Below, piece after piece: positions 19,640 to 30,457 of a stretch of DNA of 64,000 nt; positions within the stretch are counted from its first letter, which is position 1; every line of letters begins with the position of its first letter. A model generated the notes under the pieces. It made no database searches, was not told the DNA's origin, and saw nothing but the letters and a program-made list of their open reading frames with translations. A program made the translations under genes and the position numbers. Source of the stretch: Aporrectodea caliginosa (lineage: Eukaryota; Annelida; Clitellata; Crassiclitellata; Lumbricidae); contig JACEVL010000161.1 in NCBI GenBank assembly GCA_020284085.1, positions 1,526,001-1,590,000 on the forward strand, written 5' to 3'.

Positions 19640-22490
19640 AGCTACGTTAAAGTACGACCAGTTAAATAAAAGAGAGCGAACGGAGGAAAAGAAGGAAGAG
19701 AGCGAAGGAAAGGGAGGAAGAGAGCAAACAAAGAAAAGGAGGAAGAGAAGGAACGGAGGAAAGGGAGTAAGAGAGCGAAGGAAAGGGAGGAAGAGAGCGA
19801 AGGAAAGGGAGGAAGAGAGGGAACGGAGGAAAGGGAGGAAGAGAGCGAAGGAAAGGGAGGAAAGAGGAACGAAGGAAAGGGAGGAAGAGAGGGAACGGAG
19901 GAAAGGGAGGAAGAGAGCGAAGGAAAGGGAGGAAGAGAGCGAAGGAAAGGGAGGAAGAGAGGGAACGGAGGAAAGGGAGGAAGAGAGCGAAGGAAAGGGA
20001 GGAAGAGAGCGAAGGAAAGGGAGGAAGAGAGAGAAGGAAAGGGAGGAAGAGAGGGAACAGAGGAGGAAGGGAGAAGAGAGCGAAGGAAAGGGAGGAAGAG
20101 AGCGAAGGAAAGGGAGGAAGAGAGAGGAACGGAGGAAAGGGAGGAAGAGAGCGAAGGAAAGGGAGGAAGAGAGCAGAAGGAAAGGGAGGAAAGAGCGAAG
20201 GAAAGGGAGGAAGAGAGGGAACGGAGGAAAGGGAGGAAGAGAGGAAGGAAAGGGAGGAAGAGAGCGAAGGAAAGGGAGGAAGAGAGGGAACGGAGGAAAG
20301 GGGAGGAAGAGAGCGAAGGAAAGGGAGGAAGAGAGCAGAAGGAAAGGGAGGAAGAGAGGGAACGGAGGAAAGGGAGGAGAGAGCGAAGGAAAGGGAGGAA
20401 GAGAGGGAACGGAGGAAAGGGAGGAAGAGAGCAGAAGGAAAGGGAGGAAGAGGTTAAATGGAGGAAATGGAGGAAGAGAGACCGAAATGGAGGAAAGGGA
20501 GGAAGAGAGCGAAATGGAGGAAAGGGAGGACAGGAGCGAATGGAGGAAAGGGAGGAAGACAGCAGAAATGGAGGAAAGGGAGGAAGAGAGCGAAATGGAG
20601 GAAAGGGAGGAAGAGAGCCAAATGGAGGAAAGGGAGGAAGAGAGCCAAATGGAGGAAAGGGAGGAAGAGAGGAATGGAGGAAAGGGAGGAAGAGAGCGAA
20701 ATGGAGGAAAGGGAGGAAGAGAGCGAAATGGAGGAAAGGGAGGAAAGAGCCAAATGGAGGAAAGGGAGGAAGAGAGCGAAATGGAGGAAAGGGAGGAAGA
20801 GAGCGAAATGGAGGAAAGGGAGGAAGAGAGAAATGGAGGAAAGGGAGGAAGAGAGCGAAATGGAGGAAAGGAGGAAGAGATGAAATGGAGGAAAGGGAGG
20901 AAGAGAGCCAAATGGAGGAAAGGGAGGAAGAGAGCGAAATGGAGGAAAGGGAGGAAGAGAGCCAAATGGAGGAAAGGGAGGAAGAGAGCCAAATGGAGGA
21001 AAGGGAGGAAGAGAGCGAAATGGAGGAAAGGGAGGAAGAGAGCGAAATGGAGGAAAGGGAGGAAGAGAGGAAGAAATGGAGGAAAGGGAGGAAGAGAGCG
21101 AAATGGAGGAAAGGGAGGAAGAGAGCGAAATGGAGGAAAGGGAGGAAGAGAGCGAAATGGAGGAAAGGGAGGAAGAGAGCCAAATGGAGGAAAGGGAGGA
21201 AGAGAGCCAAATGGAGGAAAGGGAGGAAGAGAGCGAAATGGAGGAAAGGGAGGAAGAGAGCGAAATGGAGGAAAGGGAGGAAGAGAGCGAAATGGAGGAA
21301 AGGGAGGAAAGAGAGCGAAATGGAGGAAAGGGAGGAAGAGAGCGAAATGGAGGAAAGGGAGGAAGAGAGCGAAATGGAGGAAAGGGAGGAAGAGAGCGAA
21401 ATGGAGGAAAGGGAGGAAGAGAGCGAAATGGAGGAAAGGGAGGAAGAGAGCCAAATGGAGGAAAGGGAGGAAAGAGAGCGAAATGGAGGAAAGGGAGGAA
21501 GAGAGCGAAATGGAGGAAAGGGAGGAAGAGAGCGAAATGGAGGAAAAGGGAGGAAGAGAGCGAAATGGAGGAAAGGGAGGAAGAGAGCCAAATGGAGGAA
21601 AGGGAGGAAGAGAGCGAAATGGAGGAAAGGGAGGAAGAGAGCGAAATGGAGGAAAGGGAGGAAGAGAGCGAAATGGAGGAAAGGGAGGAAGAGACCGAAA
21701 TGGAGGAAAGGGAGGAAGAGAGCGAAATGGAGGAAAGGGAGGAAGAGAGCGAAATGGAGGAAAGGGAGGAAGAGAGCGAAATGGAGGAGGAAAAGAAAGG
21801 AGAAAGCAGAAATGGAGGAAAGGGAGGAAGAGAGCGAAATGGAGGAAAGGGAGGAAGACCGAAATGGAGGAAAGGGAGGAAGAGCGAAATGGAGGAAAGA
21901 GGAGGAAGAGAGCGAAATGGAGGAAAGGGAGGAAGAGAGCGAAATGGAGGAAAGGGAGGAAAGAGCAGAAATGGAGGAAAGGGAGGAAGAGCGAAATGGA
22001 AATGGAGGAAGAGCGAAATGGAGGAAAGGAGGAAGAGAGCGAAATGGAGGAAAGGGAGGAAAGAGCGAAATGGAGGAAAGGGAGGAAGAGCGAAATGGAG
22101 GAAAGGGAGGAGAGAGCGAAATGGAGGAAAGGGAGGAAGAGCGAAATGGAGGAAAGGGAGGAAGAAGAGCGAAATGGAGGAAAGGGAGGGAGAGCGAAAT
22201 GGAGGAAAGGGAGGAAGAGAGCGAAATGGAGGAAAGGGAGGAAGAAGAGCGAAATGGAGGAAAGGGAGGAAAGAGGAAATGGAGGAAAGGGAGGAAGAGC
22301 GAAATGGAGGAAAGGGAGGAAAAGAGCGAAATGGAGGAAAGGGAGGAAGAGCAGAAATGGATGGAGGAAAGGGAGGAAGAGCAGAAATGGAGGAAAGGGA
22401 GGAAGAGCGAAATGGAGGAAAGGGAGGAAGAGCGAAATGGAGGAAAGGGAGGGAGGAAATGGAGGAAAGAGGAGGAAGAGAGCTGAGGTG
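19640..22490. repeat. 2.85-kb homopurine minisatellite (GGAGGAAAGGGAGGAAGAGA units)
   Basis: More than a hundred tandem units. The left part (to about 20455) uses GAAGGAAAGGGAGGAAGAGA with interspersed GGAACGGAGGAAAGG; the right part uses AAATGGAGGAAAGGGAGGAA plus GAGAGCG. The plus strand is almost purely A/G, with single T or C marking unit joints. The array lies in the intron between exons 19 and 18, so the pre-mRNA carries the pyrimidine strand. Long open frames on both strands come from lack of stop triplets in the unit, not from a gene. Confidence 0.97.
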
Positions 22491-22614
22491 TAGTGCGATA
22501 TTCTGTCTAAAACCAAATGTATTGTTTAAGTTTATAGGTTTACAAGGTTTACTAATATTTTGCCTAAGCGACACGTTTGAAAGTGGTGGTACCAAATGCC
22601 TAATAATAATACTA

Positions 22615-23060
22615 ACTAATAACAATAATTAATAACAATAATTAATAATAATTAATAATAAGAATAATAAGAATAACAATATAATAACAATAATAACAAT
22701 ATAATAACAATAATAATAAACTTTCACACCGCACCCCGTGGACGAGGATCACGTACTCCAAGCTTGACCACACATTTGTTATTTTAGTTTCTTAGAGCCT
22801 GAGGGATTTTCCTTACCTCGGGCGACAAAAAAAAATAATAAATAAAAAAATAATAATAATAGTAATAATAATAGCCAGACCTCCTACCTATTTCAGCGCA
22901 TATCTGTTATGAACCAGCGGTTCAATGCGGTGACTTTCCGCGGTACTTTTGCCACACTTTTACCTCAACGACGAATAGGCCTAGGTGCCGTTCCAGACGT
23001 TTAAAAAATAATAATAATAATAATAATAAAAAATAATTATAATAATAATAATAATAATAC
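22615..23060. repeat. AAT-rich simple repeats
   Basis: (AAT)n and (AATAACAAT)n tracts at 22615-22720, 22825-22875 and 23003-23060. Around 22770-22825 a block (TTAGAGCCTGAGGGATTTTC, CTTACCTCGGGCGACAAAAA) resembles one at 30655-30700 and at 44395-44430 (CTGAGGGATC...TACCTCGGGG), so a small dispersed element with an A-rich/AAT tail is also present. Confidence 0.75.
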
Positions 23061-23539
23061 TTGCTACAAAGTGGATAAGGATAAGCCTCCATGAGCTGCT
23101 GAGCAATCCTGTGAATCGGACCCGACTGGCCTGTTTTCGTCATTCTGTAGATTGGGTAACTGCTCTCCCAATCACTTCTTGTGGACTCTGCATTGATAAC
23201 GGTGCGATTGGTAGTTTGTCTTCGGTTAAGCTTTGACCTCTGTCGCCCTCACGTGGGTCGATCAGGGAAATATATTACCTGCAGGATGCTACTCAGTGAT
23301 CCACACTTGTGCTGCTTCCTACTTGTCGCAGACAGCGGTTTCTGTAGGTTCTGCAGCTGAACACGCGGCGGTTCCAAAGCGTCTGCTAAAGAGGTATGCA
23401 ATGCTGCCTGCAACCCACATAATTTATTTCTTCCCGATGCCTTGAAATCCTTGGGCTGTATGCGTTGAGGGTGCAAGGTGCTTGTTATGTTAGAATATCT
23501 CACCGAGTTGGGACGTAACATTTAAGCTGTATCTGGAGA

Positions 23540-23720
23540 ACGACGTGAAACTAACTTCCTTTTCCAGCGTCTTTCCATCTGTGTCCAGCGCTACAATGCC
23601 ACTGCATTCAGAGCCACATTTCCGGATGGTTGTGACATCTGGGACGAGGCCTGATTTCTTGGAGGTGAATGTTTATACTCCGAACTTAATTTTTTGTTCC
23701 TGATGTACTACTATTTCTAC
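23540..23720 (-). repeat. Dispersed repeat, inverted copy of 11390-11570
   Basis: Plus strand CTTTCCATCTGTGTCCAGCG, TGCCACTGCATTCAGAGCCAC, TTTCCGGATGG, GGGACGAGGCCTGATTTCTT and TAATTTTTTGTTCC mirror the blocks of the 11.4-kb copy. Confidence 0.6.
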
Positions 23721-23724
23721 CTAA

Positions 23725-24005
23725 TCTGTCGCTGGACTCAACGCGTGGAACAGTCTTCCTGAACAATGTAAAGAATGCGCCATTTCTGGAGACATTGAAA
23801 TCACAGCTCAAGACCTATATTTTTAAACAATCATACGAAATATCATTTACTTTCTGAACTCATGTACAGCTGCTGCTGCTGCTTACTACTTCACGCCTCC
23901 GCTACTCCTATGGCGCTATGCAAATCTACTACTACTACTACTTCTGCTGCTACTGCTACTGCCACTGCTGCTACTACTACTACCTTCTACTACTACTATA
24001 TACTG
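23725..24005 (+). mobile_element. CR1-like LINE 3' end with (CTA/CTG)n tail
   Basis: Two frames give WNSLPEQ and NVKNAPFLETLKSQLKTYIF, the W-N-x-L-P ... F-K-x-x-L-K-T-x-L-F end of CR1-type RTs with a frame break between them. A TGGCGCTATGCAAATC terminus and a long CTACTACTACTGCTGC tail follow to about 24000. It stands next to the exon-18 donor. Confidence 0.75.
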
Positions 24006-24052
24006 GCGCTATAGAAGTCATTCATTATTATTAATTTACTTCCCTGCGATAC

Positions 24053-24272
24053 CTTAGAAATATCAGCAAAACTGAATGCGTAGTGGAGTTTGGTCGGCGT
24101 GGGTCGGAGTCGGAGGCAGGCCCTGCGATAGACGGACAGAGCGGCCGAGACGAGGGACTGAAGACAGTCCTTGACCTCCGGCAGGAAGTCTCCCTCGCTC
24201 AAGAACCTCCCGAGATGGACCTGGTAGATGTGTTGCAACGAGAAATTGGAAGGCTGAGGCAACGCGAAAACG
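24053..24272 (-). CDS. Dynein heavy chain exon 18: AAA3, C-terminal part
   Basis: One base completing Ser from exon 17, then 73 codons. VFALPQPSNFSLQHIYQVHL, GRFLSEGDFLPEVKDCLQSL, VSAALSVYRRACLRLRPTPT, KLHYAFSFADISK. The last part is the family's L-x-P-T-P-x-K-x-H-Y-x-F-x-x-x-D-[IL]-S-K. Acceptor GGTCAG, donor AAG|GTATCG. Confidence 0.97.
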
Positions 24273-24448
24273 CTGACCATGCAACGGACACAAAGACACA
24301 CGAACAACGAAAATAAAACAATTAATAAAATAAGGCACAAAATCTCTCGAGGATATGAGAGATTTTCCTCCAATAGCAAAACGTGCAGCTTTAAATATCT
24401 CTGAATTTCTTCAAAACACAAAATTTCTAAAAAAATCTCTAAATCAAA

Positions 24449-24968
24449 CAGTGTGATTCTCCTGACAGTTTTTCATTTTAGTTATAGTTAATGGTTTTTC
24501 ATTTTAGTTACAGTTATAGGTAGTATTATTTTTTTAGTTATAGTTACTGGATTTTTTTATTTTTACTACTTATAATTTTTATAGTTAGTTACAATAATGC
24601 GAAACTGTCTACAGATGCAGCAGCTGTGCATAATGCATATTAAGATTCTATAGAAACGTTTACAAAATAGCTAAATTTACTTAAATGTGCCACTACAAAT
24701 ATAATTCACAAATCCAAAATCCGGGAGAACATAGGCTATTAGTTGTAGCACATTTTCACGTTCTCATGTTTTGTTGATATTGCACTTTTAATATTTATTC
24801 GTTGTAACAAAATTAAAGATGAATTTTTGTTAGTGTTATTTTCGTTAAAGTTATAGTTAATGATATTTTTTAGTTACAGTTATAAACTTATAGTTATAGT
24901 TAACGAAATCATTTTATTTTCGTTAACGAACATTTTCGTTACAGTTATCGTTAACGAGAATCACACTG
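24449..24968. mobile_element. hAT-like MITE, about 520 bp
   Basis: Termini CAGTGTGATTCTC (24449) and GAGAATCACACTG (24956-24968) are perfect inverted repeats. Flanking octamers AAATCAAA and AAATAAAA differ at one base, fitting an aged 8-bp hAT target duplication. The interior is GTTATAGTTA and TTTTCGTTAACG-rich, with internal inverted repeats and no ORF. It lies in the intron between exons 18 and 17. Confidence 0.8.
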
Positions 24969-25518
24969 AAATAAAAGACGCATGTGCTACATGTGTGTTT
25001 GTGCAACATGTGACAAAGACCTCCAAAAATGTGAAGTTAAAGGGAGAAATTAACAAAAAGAAGTGAAGAAAGCATTGGAGTCTGTGGAATAATACAGAAC
25101 AGGATAGCTGGCTCCATCTATGGCTGATTTATTTTTAATCTGTTGAGCATTAAGCAAACTGCTGAACTTTGATATGACTCGAAATTGTCAATTGAGAAGC
25201 CCCACCCAAAGGACTCCGCCCCATTGACTAAAATTAAGGCTCCCAACTTTTGAGTTTGCTGGCTCAGCGGCTAGTTGCTAATAACTAAAAAAATAGATAA
25301 CCTCTGACCAAAGACAATAACTATACATTGCGAAAATTCAAAGCTTGTTATAGGTATCCTGTTACTGTACTCTCCGCAGTCAGACTATCTTAACGAACGG
25401 ATAACACCGAAGTGCAGTGCTCATAAAACTCACACAGTGAACCTCTCGCTAAGGTGAATTTACATAGATGAACACAAAACCAGTTAACAATAATAAGAAC
25501 CTAAAGACAACAACATAC

Positions 25519-25607
25519 GAGAAATGTTTGAGAAGGCGTTGACTGATGTCGTTCCTCCCTCCACCTGGCTGACCACAAGCGCATATCAACGTCACGTCAT
25601 TGACATG
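25519..25607 (-). CDS. Dynein heavy chain exon 17: AAA3
   Basis: 29 codons plus two bases. [20 protein letters not shown] then ISQRLLKHF + S. This is the family motif A-x-G-P-P-G-G-G-R-x-x-[IV]-[ST]-x-R-[FL]-x-[RK]-H-F; the first Pro of GPPGGGR is Gln here. Acceptor GTTTAG, donor TC|GTATGT (strong). Confidence 0.97.
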
Positions 25608-25825
25608 CTAAACAACAGAAACAAGTGGATAGAATTCTTGCACAAACAGCAAGTTAAATCATCAAAACAACAACGAAAAGATGCGACAAAAATTACTAAG
25701 TGTTCAACGGTATAGCGAGTAAACTCACCAAGAAATACAAAATCGATTAAAAATATCAAGTCTTCAAAATCAAACATAATTTAGAAATTGTGAGGTTTTC
25801 TCTGACTCTCATTCTCAATTCTCAC

Positions 25826-25954
25826 CTTCCATGAACATTTCTTGGTGTCAAAGAATCCACCAAAGTCGAGGAACTGCCTGAGTAACTCAAGAGCGGGTTG
25901 AGCACCGTATTGCTCCGGAGCAGGCATATTCAGATCGTCTATGAAGACAATGAC
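25826..25954 (-). CDS. Dynein heavy chain exon 16: AAA3 Walker B
   Basis: 43 codons, phase 0 to 0. VIVFIDDLNMPAPEQYGAQP, ALELLRQFLDFGGFFDTKKC, SWK. F-[IV]-D-D-[LM]-N-M-P with Q-P-[PA]-x-E-L-[LI]-R-Q-x-x-D is diagnostic of the AAA3 Walker B region. Acceptor TCCACAG, donor AAG|GTGAGA. Confidence 0.98.
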
Positions 25955-26572
25955 CTGTGGACAAAACGAAATTCCATCATCAGCTCAAAATGATGAGGAA
26001 CTTGGTAACAGAGGATGAGGATGATACGGAGGCAGAGAATGAAGATGAGGAATATCAAAAAAACTGGATTGACAAGATTATTATTCTTATTATTAATTAA
26101 TTTGCCGGTGTCTAATGCACAAGACATCAACCATGGCTCACCAGAAACAAGCCATAATCAGGTCAATATCCAGACAGGGTCGTTTAAGGTCATAGACCCC
26201 AACTGCCAGCTCTGCATTAAGGCTAAATGCATAATAAGTTCATAACGCATTCACATTATTTATTGACGTTGAGCAGTATTCACAAACTCACCCACTACTC
26301 ACCCACTACAATAGGTGTAACTGCACATCTGCTTTGGTCTTATGGGAGACCCGTGTTCTGCAAATTAGAATTTGAAATTTACTTTTTTTATTTTCGCGTC
26401 AAATTCAATAATTAAACTTTTTTTTCAAAAATCTCCTTTTCAATCTTGCATAAGCCCCTATACTGTGTCGAATGGATAACACGGCCTGACTCCAGAAGAA
26501 GATGAATTCAAATCAGATGAAGATGAATAAAGAACTAGATGACAAAGAACTAGAAGATGAATATGAATAAAC

Positions 26573-26666
26573 CTGTTTGTCCTTTTGAGCGCCAAATCTA
26601 TCTCGCGATTTCTTCACAAGTCGACTCGTGAGCACTGCTTGCGCTCGAGCAGTCGATGTCCGAGTG
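26573..26666 (-). CDS. Dynein heavy chain exon 15: AAA3
   Basis: One base, then 31 codons. TRTSTARAQAVLTSRLVKKS, RDRFGAQKDKQ. With exon 14 it gives L-N-F-N-T-R-T-S-T, matching the family N-F-S-x-[RQ]-T-[ST]-x-x-x-x-Q. Acceptor TTCAG, donor CAG|GTTTAT. Confidence 0.93.
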
Positions 26667-26929
26667 CTGAATTGATGCACGGATGAGATCAGGCCAACAT
26701 GGTGCCTCCGGGATTTGTGTGTGCCGCTGTGGAAACCACCAGTCATATCGACTGAAACCATATGGACCACAGAAAGTGTCTTAAAACAATATCACCACAG
26801 AGATCGTCAATAAGTAATACTCCCACATAGATTGCCGAAAACATTATCACCTCAGAAGATCATCTAGAACAATACTCTCACACAGATCGTCATTACCTAT
26901 TACTCCTGCAGGATAGAGGTAAGGCCTGC

Positions 26930-27020
26930 CGCTAGGAAGGCAGGATAACATATATATATAATATATATAATTATATATATATATAATATATATATATAGT
27001 ACATGTATGCAAACATATAA
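26930..27020. repeat. AT dinucleotide-rich tract
   Basis: (TA)n with TATATATAATATATATAATT-type runs. Similar tract at 18180-18290. Confidence 0.85.
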
Positions 27021-27236
27021 TTATAATCAGAGATCATCAGAAATAATATCACCACAAACCATCTAAAAAGACAAACCCCATAGATATCCCTAAAACAAAC
27101 TGTATGAAATTCAGATGCAGGACATATGATGATATGAGCTTCTAAAACATCGTGAAATAAATTGCAAATTGTCACTTCAACGCGTCTTAAAAATCCGATT
27201 CATAGTTTAAAGCCAGTGATTCCATGAGAAAAGAAC

Positions 27237-27450
27237 TTGAAGTTCAGACCTCCATCTTCTTCTTCTTCGTCTTGTCCTCCCCTGACGAGTCCCATGTGGT
27301 CGAGAAGGTTCTGGCTCTTCTCCGAATAGTTCAGGACGCTTCCAAGGATCGAGGTCCTCTTTGCGGCACTACCATCTCTTCCACCTCCATCTCTCTCCAG
27401 CTGCTGAAGGATGCGTTTGACGAGAACAGTCTTTCCGACTCCAGTCTCTC
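27237..27450 (-). CDS. Dynein heavy chain exon 14: AAA3 P-loop
   Basis: Two bases completing Gly from exon 13, then 70 codons plus two bases. ETGVGKTVLVKRILQQLERD, then a low-complexity insert GGGRDGSAAKRTSILGSVLN and GGQDEEEEDGGLNF. Walker A is G-E-T-G-V-G-K-T. The acidic/Gly-rich loop is longer than in typical family members. Acceptor GCGCAG; donor TTCAA|GTTCTT is weak but is the choice whose phase restores N-F-N-T-R-T-S with exon 15. Confidence 0.93.
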
Positions 27451-27534
27451 CTGCGCTCAAAGAAAACACCGTCTCTTAAATGCAAAATTCATTTTTAAAT
27501 TTTTCAGAATCATAATCTCGAAATTCTCCACAAA

Positions 27535-27790
27535 AGCCAAGGTATGGTAACTAGCTTATTCGCAGGTGCTCAGTCAAAACAAAGTCGATAGGCAGGCGAG
27601 GATGGGTTCAGTCTCAAGGTCAAGTGTAAAGGGTTAGGGACAGAGGCGAAAATCTATACATAACTTTGGGGGGGACAGAGTACCTACGAGGGCCGGATTT
27701 TGGGGGACAGCAGGGCTTAAGTCAAAACTTTGGGGGGACTGTCCCTCTGTCCCCCCCATGATTTACGCCACTGGTTAGGGAGGCAGACAC
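27535..27790 (+). repeat. Dispersed repeat pair and a GGGGGGACAGAG-containing element
   Basis: CACAAAAGCCAAGGTATGG, TTATTCGCAGGTGCTCAGTC and AAGTCGATAGGCAG at 27531-27600 match 49562-49622. From 27635 a different unit has GGGGGGACAGAGTACC, CGGATTTTGGGGGACAGCAG, TTTGGGGGGACTGTCCCTCT and GTCCCCCCCATGATTTACGC, with small inverted repeats (GGGGGGACAG/CTGTCCCTC). No gene seen. Confidence 0.5.
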
Positions 27791-27899
27791 TCATAGAACT
27801 CTTCGTGGCGCATCTACACCAACCAGCATACATACATATTGAACATGCAAACTTTCATACATACGTACTTACACAAACACAAATGTACATCAATGTATG

Positions 27900-28090
27900 A
27901 AATATGGAATGGAACATTCACTCTACATAAAGGCTGCCTTCTACAAACAGAACATTCATTCTACATATAGACTGCATTCTACAAATAGAACATTCATTCT
28001 ATAGACAGAACACATTCAAGAAATGGAACATTTCATTCTACATATAGACTGCATTCTACAAATAGAACATGTATCTAAATCTAATATAAA
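27900..28090. repeat. Minisatellite of ACATTCATTCTACATATAGA units
   Basis: About 38-40-bp units (ACATTCATTCTACATATAGA + CTGCATTCTACAAATAGA). The same unit recurs at 28560-28850, on the other side of exon 13. Confidence 0.85.
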
Positions 28091-28236
28091 AACATTAAAA
28101 GCAATTATACATACTGTACATGCAAACTTTCATTCAAACATACATAGATGCATACACACATACGTACATCAATGCATGGGATATCAATTCTACCTCAGTT
28201 TAAAAACTAGAAATGAATTAACCAAATTAACTCTAC

Positions 28237-28500
28237 CCGTCACAAGAACTGGATTCTTCTGGAGAAGCAGAAGAGCCGACAGGAACGAGAAGCGTACGGT
28301 GTCGATGGTGGCAATGAGATCAAACTCGACCCTGCGTAGCTCCATTGGTACACTAGATGTCTCTCCGGTCATCACCATGGCTCCCTGCTCTATCAACGAC
28401 TGCGTTGAGGGAACCAGGTTGTCCCAGACGACAAAGTTTCCAGTTGTCAGATCAACAAAGTAACTGAAGATGTTTCGACTTGAAGATGGAAGTCGAACCC
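28237..28500 (-). CDS. Dynein heavy chain exon 13: entry to AAA3
   Basis: Two bases completing Gly from exon 12, 87 codons, one base. VRLPSSSRNIFSYFVDLTTG, NFVVWDNLVP, FDLIATIDTVRFSFLSALLL, LQKNPVLVTG. It contains Y-x-V-D-x-x-T-G-x-[FW] and the conserved [VI]-x-T-[IV]-D-T-V-R-[FY] ... P-V-L-[LV]-x-G that leads into the P-loop of exon 14. Acceptor ATTCAG, donor ACGG|GTAGAG. Confidence 0.97.
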
Positions 28501-28559
28501 CTGAATCAAATCATTAAACATTACGCATTTGCTATACACTGAACATGAAATCAACAAAT

Positions 28560-28850
28560 AAAACATGCATTACACATGTACTGTAGAATGCATTCAACAA
28601 ATAGAAAATTCAGTCTACACATAGACTGCATTCTACAAATAGAACATTCATTCTACATATAGACTGCATTCTACAAATAGAACATTCATTCTACATATAG
28701 ACTATATTCTACAAATGAACATTCATTCAGTGTACAGAATGCATTCTACAAACAGGACATTCATTCTACATATAGACTGCATTCTACAAATAGGACATGC
28801 ATTCTATATGCAGAATGCATTCTAGAAATAGAACATGTATATATATCTAA
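28560..28850. repeat. Minisatellite of ACATTCATTCTACATATAGA units, second block
   Basis: Seven to eight units as at 27900-28090. Units contain AGAATGCATTCT-type short palindromes. Confidence 0.85.
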
Positions 28851-29108
28851 TATAAACACGTTAAAAGCATACATACTACTGCACATGCAAATTTTCATAC
28901 ATGCGTACCGAGACACATAAACACATACGTACAATGTCGTTCATCAATGCATGGAATATTAATTCCAATGTACGGAATATTAGTTCCATACATAGAACAT
29001 TTATTCTATACATACATTGCACATACTAAATAAGCATCCTGCATGTAGAACATAAATTCTACACAGAACATTATTAATGCTAGGATGTCACCTCTTGACA
29101 AAACTCAC

Positions 29109-29353
29109 CACAAGGTGGCTCCACTTCAAACAGCTCCCGAACGAACGAATCAAACTCGTTCGTGATGTCCACAGTGTCCGTCTGCGTTGTTTGTGTCTTT
29201 CCTTTCGATGGAACAAATTCCTCGTCTTTGTCATCCTCTCTCCGGAAGTTTCCTCCGATTCCCCAGACGAATGCAAAGACGAACAACTTCCCAAGAAGAA
29301 CGTTCAACAGATTCGGGTTCTTCTGAACAAAAAACTCTCTCTGTCCTTGAATG
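29109..29353 (-). CDS. Dynein heavy chain exon 12: AAA2-AAA3 region
   Basis: One base, 81 codons, one base. IQGQREFFVQKNPNLLNVLL, GKLFVFAFVWGIGGNFRRED, DTVDITNEFDSFVRELFEVE. It matches the family F-x-F-[AS]-x-[VI]-W-[GS]-x-G-[GA] ... F-D-x-F-[VL]-R-x-L. A charged loop (DDKDEEFVPSKGKTQTTQTD) separates the two blocks. Acceptor TTCCAG, donor TGTG|GTGAGT. Confidence 0.96.
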
Positions 29354-29485
29354 CTGGAAAACGTAAACAAACATGGTATGAAATGTAATCGGGTAATACA
29401 AATTTATAGTGCTCCTTTTTTCTGTTTATCTATCCACCTGTATTATCTAATCCAGTCTCATGACTTCTCCTTCATTCAGTCCTAA

Positions 29486-29640
29486 CATACTTTAAAGCTG
29501 ATTTAACATACTTTAAAGCTGATTTAACATACTTTAAAGCTGATTTAACATACTTTAAAGCTGATTTAACATACTTTAAGCTGAATTAACCTGAATGTCT
29601 GAAACCTGATTTAGCATGTTTGAAACCTGATTAAAGTAAT
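29486..29640. repeat. 22-bp tandem repeat TTAACATACTTTAAAGCTGA
   Basis: Five near-identical units and two diverged ones (TTTAGCATGTTTGAAACCTG). The array stops close to the exon-11 donor. Confidence 0.9.
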
Positions 29641-29651
29641 GATTTTCAAAC

Positions 29652-29763
29652 CTGATGCTATCTGTAAGCTGATTGGTCAGTGGTGACCCCTTGCGACCTC
29701 CATTGTTTGATGTCTCGGACCCCGGCGAAACAGAGGCCTGAGACATTCGGGTTGGACTCTGAA
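29652..29763 (-). CDS. Dynein heavy chain exon 11: linker between AAA2 and AAA3
   Basis: Two bases, 36 codons, two bases. QSPTRMSQASVSPGSETSNN, GGRKGSPLTNQLTDSI. Low-complexity Ser/Gly-rich and not recognisable by itself. It is accepted because both junctions are good (TTTCAG; ATCAG|GTTTGA) and its phases (1 in, 2 out) bridge exons 10 and 12 exactly. Family members vary in this loop. Confidence 0.8.
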
Positions 29764-29814
29764 CTGAAATCACAGAAAATTTAATAACAAATTAAACAAA
29801 ATCTACTACTATAA

Positions 29815-30085
29815 TAATAATAATAATATTCTTTATTCAATTCAAACTCAGAAACCGCAGTATGATTACATGAAATGGTAGGAACACATGATAACAAGTT
29901 AAACAAGAGTCAATTTTATAACTGTATGGCAGCCTGTTAGGCACCGATCCATCCTATTGCTGCTTATGTTACCATGGCCCCTAGGTAGAAGGCCGAGTCA
30001 ACCTTATGGGCTAGCGGATACTGAACCTGTGTCCTTCTGTTCTTCATGCCTGTGTATTACCATTCAACCATCACCCTACCCCTGA
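29815..30085 (-). mobile_element. tRNA-derived SINE, copy A
   Basis: On the minus strand it starts with a tRNA-like head (ATGGTTGAATGGTAATACAC, then a B-box-like GGTTCAGTATCC) and continues to CGGTTTCTGAGTTTGAATTG and an AATATTATTATTATT tail. It shares its whole length with 30825-31078. The two copies flank exon 10. Confidence 0.75.
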
Positions 30086-30195
30086 ACACTGACATGGTTT
30101 GTTTTAATGCAACCATCAATTGTTCCCATTCAAGATAATCAAAATCACCAACTACCACAGCTAATCGAGGAAGTCCTGAAAGTGACTGCATTTAC

Positions 30196-30457
30196 CTGGT
30201 GGACCACCGAAGCCACCTCCCCTTTGTCTCATGAAATCGAAGTATGCCGCCAGGATGTTACAGAGGCAGGTGACAAGACTGAGCTCTGGAACGGGAAGAA
30301 CGAGATGCTGTTCGAAGCGTCGGATAAAGTCAAGGCCACGGCTGATCGAATGATCGAACATCAGCTGGAGGTAGGATCGACCAGACTCTGGAATGGCGCT
30401 CGGCAAACGACTGATCCAGGTACGAACAAATGGCTGCCAGCCAAGGTCCAAAGGGTC
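30196..30457 (-). CDS. Dynein heavy chain exon 10: AAA2 C-terminal part
   Basis: 87 codons plus one base. DPLDLGWQPFVRTWISRLPS, SYLQLMFDHSISRGLDFIRR, VPELSLVTCLCNILAAYFDF. Joined to exon 9 it gives the hallmark M-V-Y-M-D-P-L-D-L-G-W-[QKR]-P. Acceptor CCTTAG, donor CCAG|GTAAAT. Confidence 0.98.

Noticed and set aside
19598..22632. Open frames of 500-970 codons on both strands (Lys/Arg/Glu/Gly-rich, or Pro/Phe/Ser/Leu-rich)
   Set aside because: They are translations of a homopurine minisatellite with no stop triplet in its unit; all frames are open and none has a domain.
23249..23521. ORFs between exons 18 and 19 as an extra dynein exon
   Set aside because: Exon 18 already ends D-I-S-K at phase 0 and joins V-M-C-G of exon 19 directly, as in the family; no residues are missing there.
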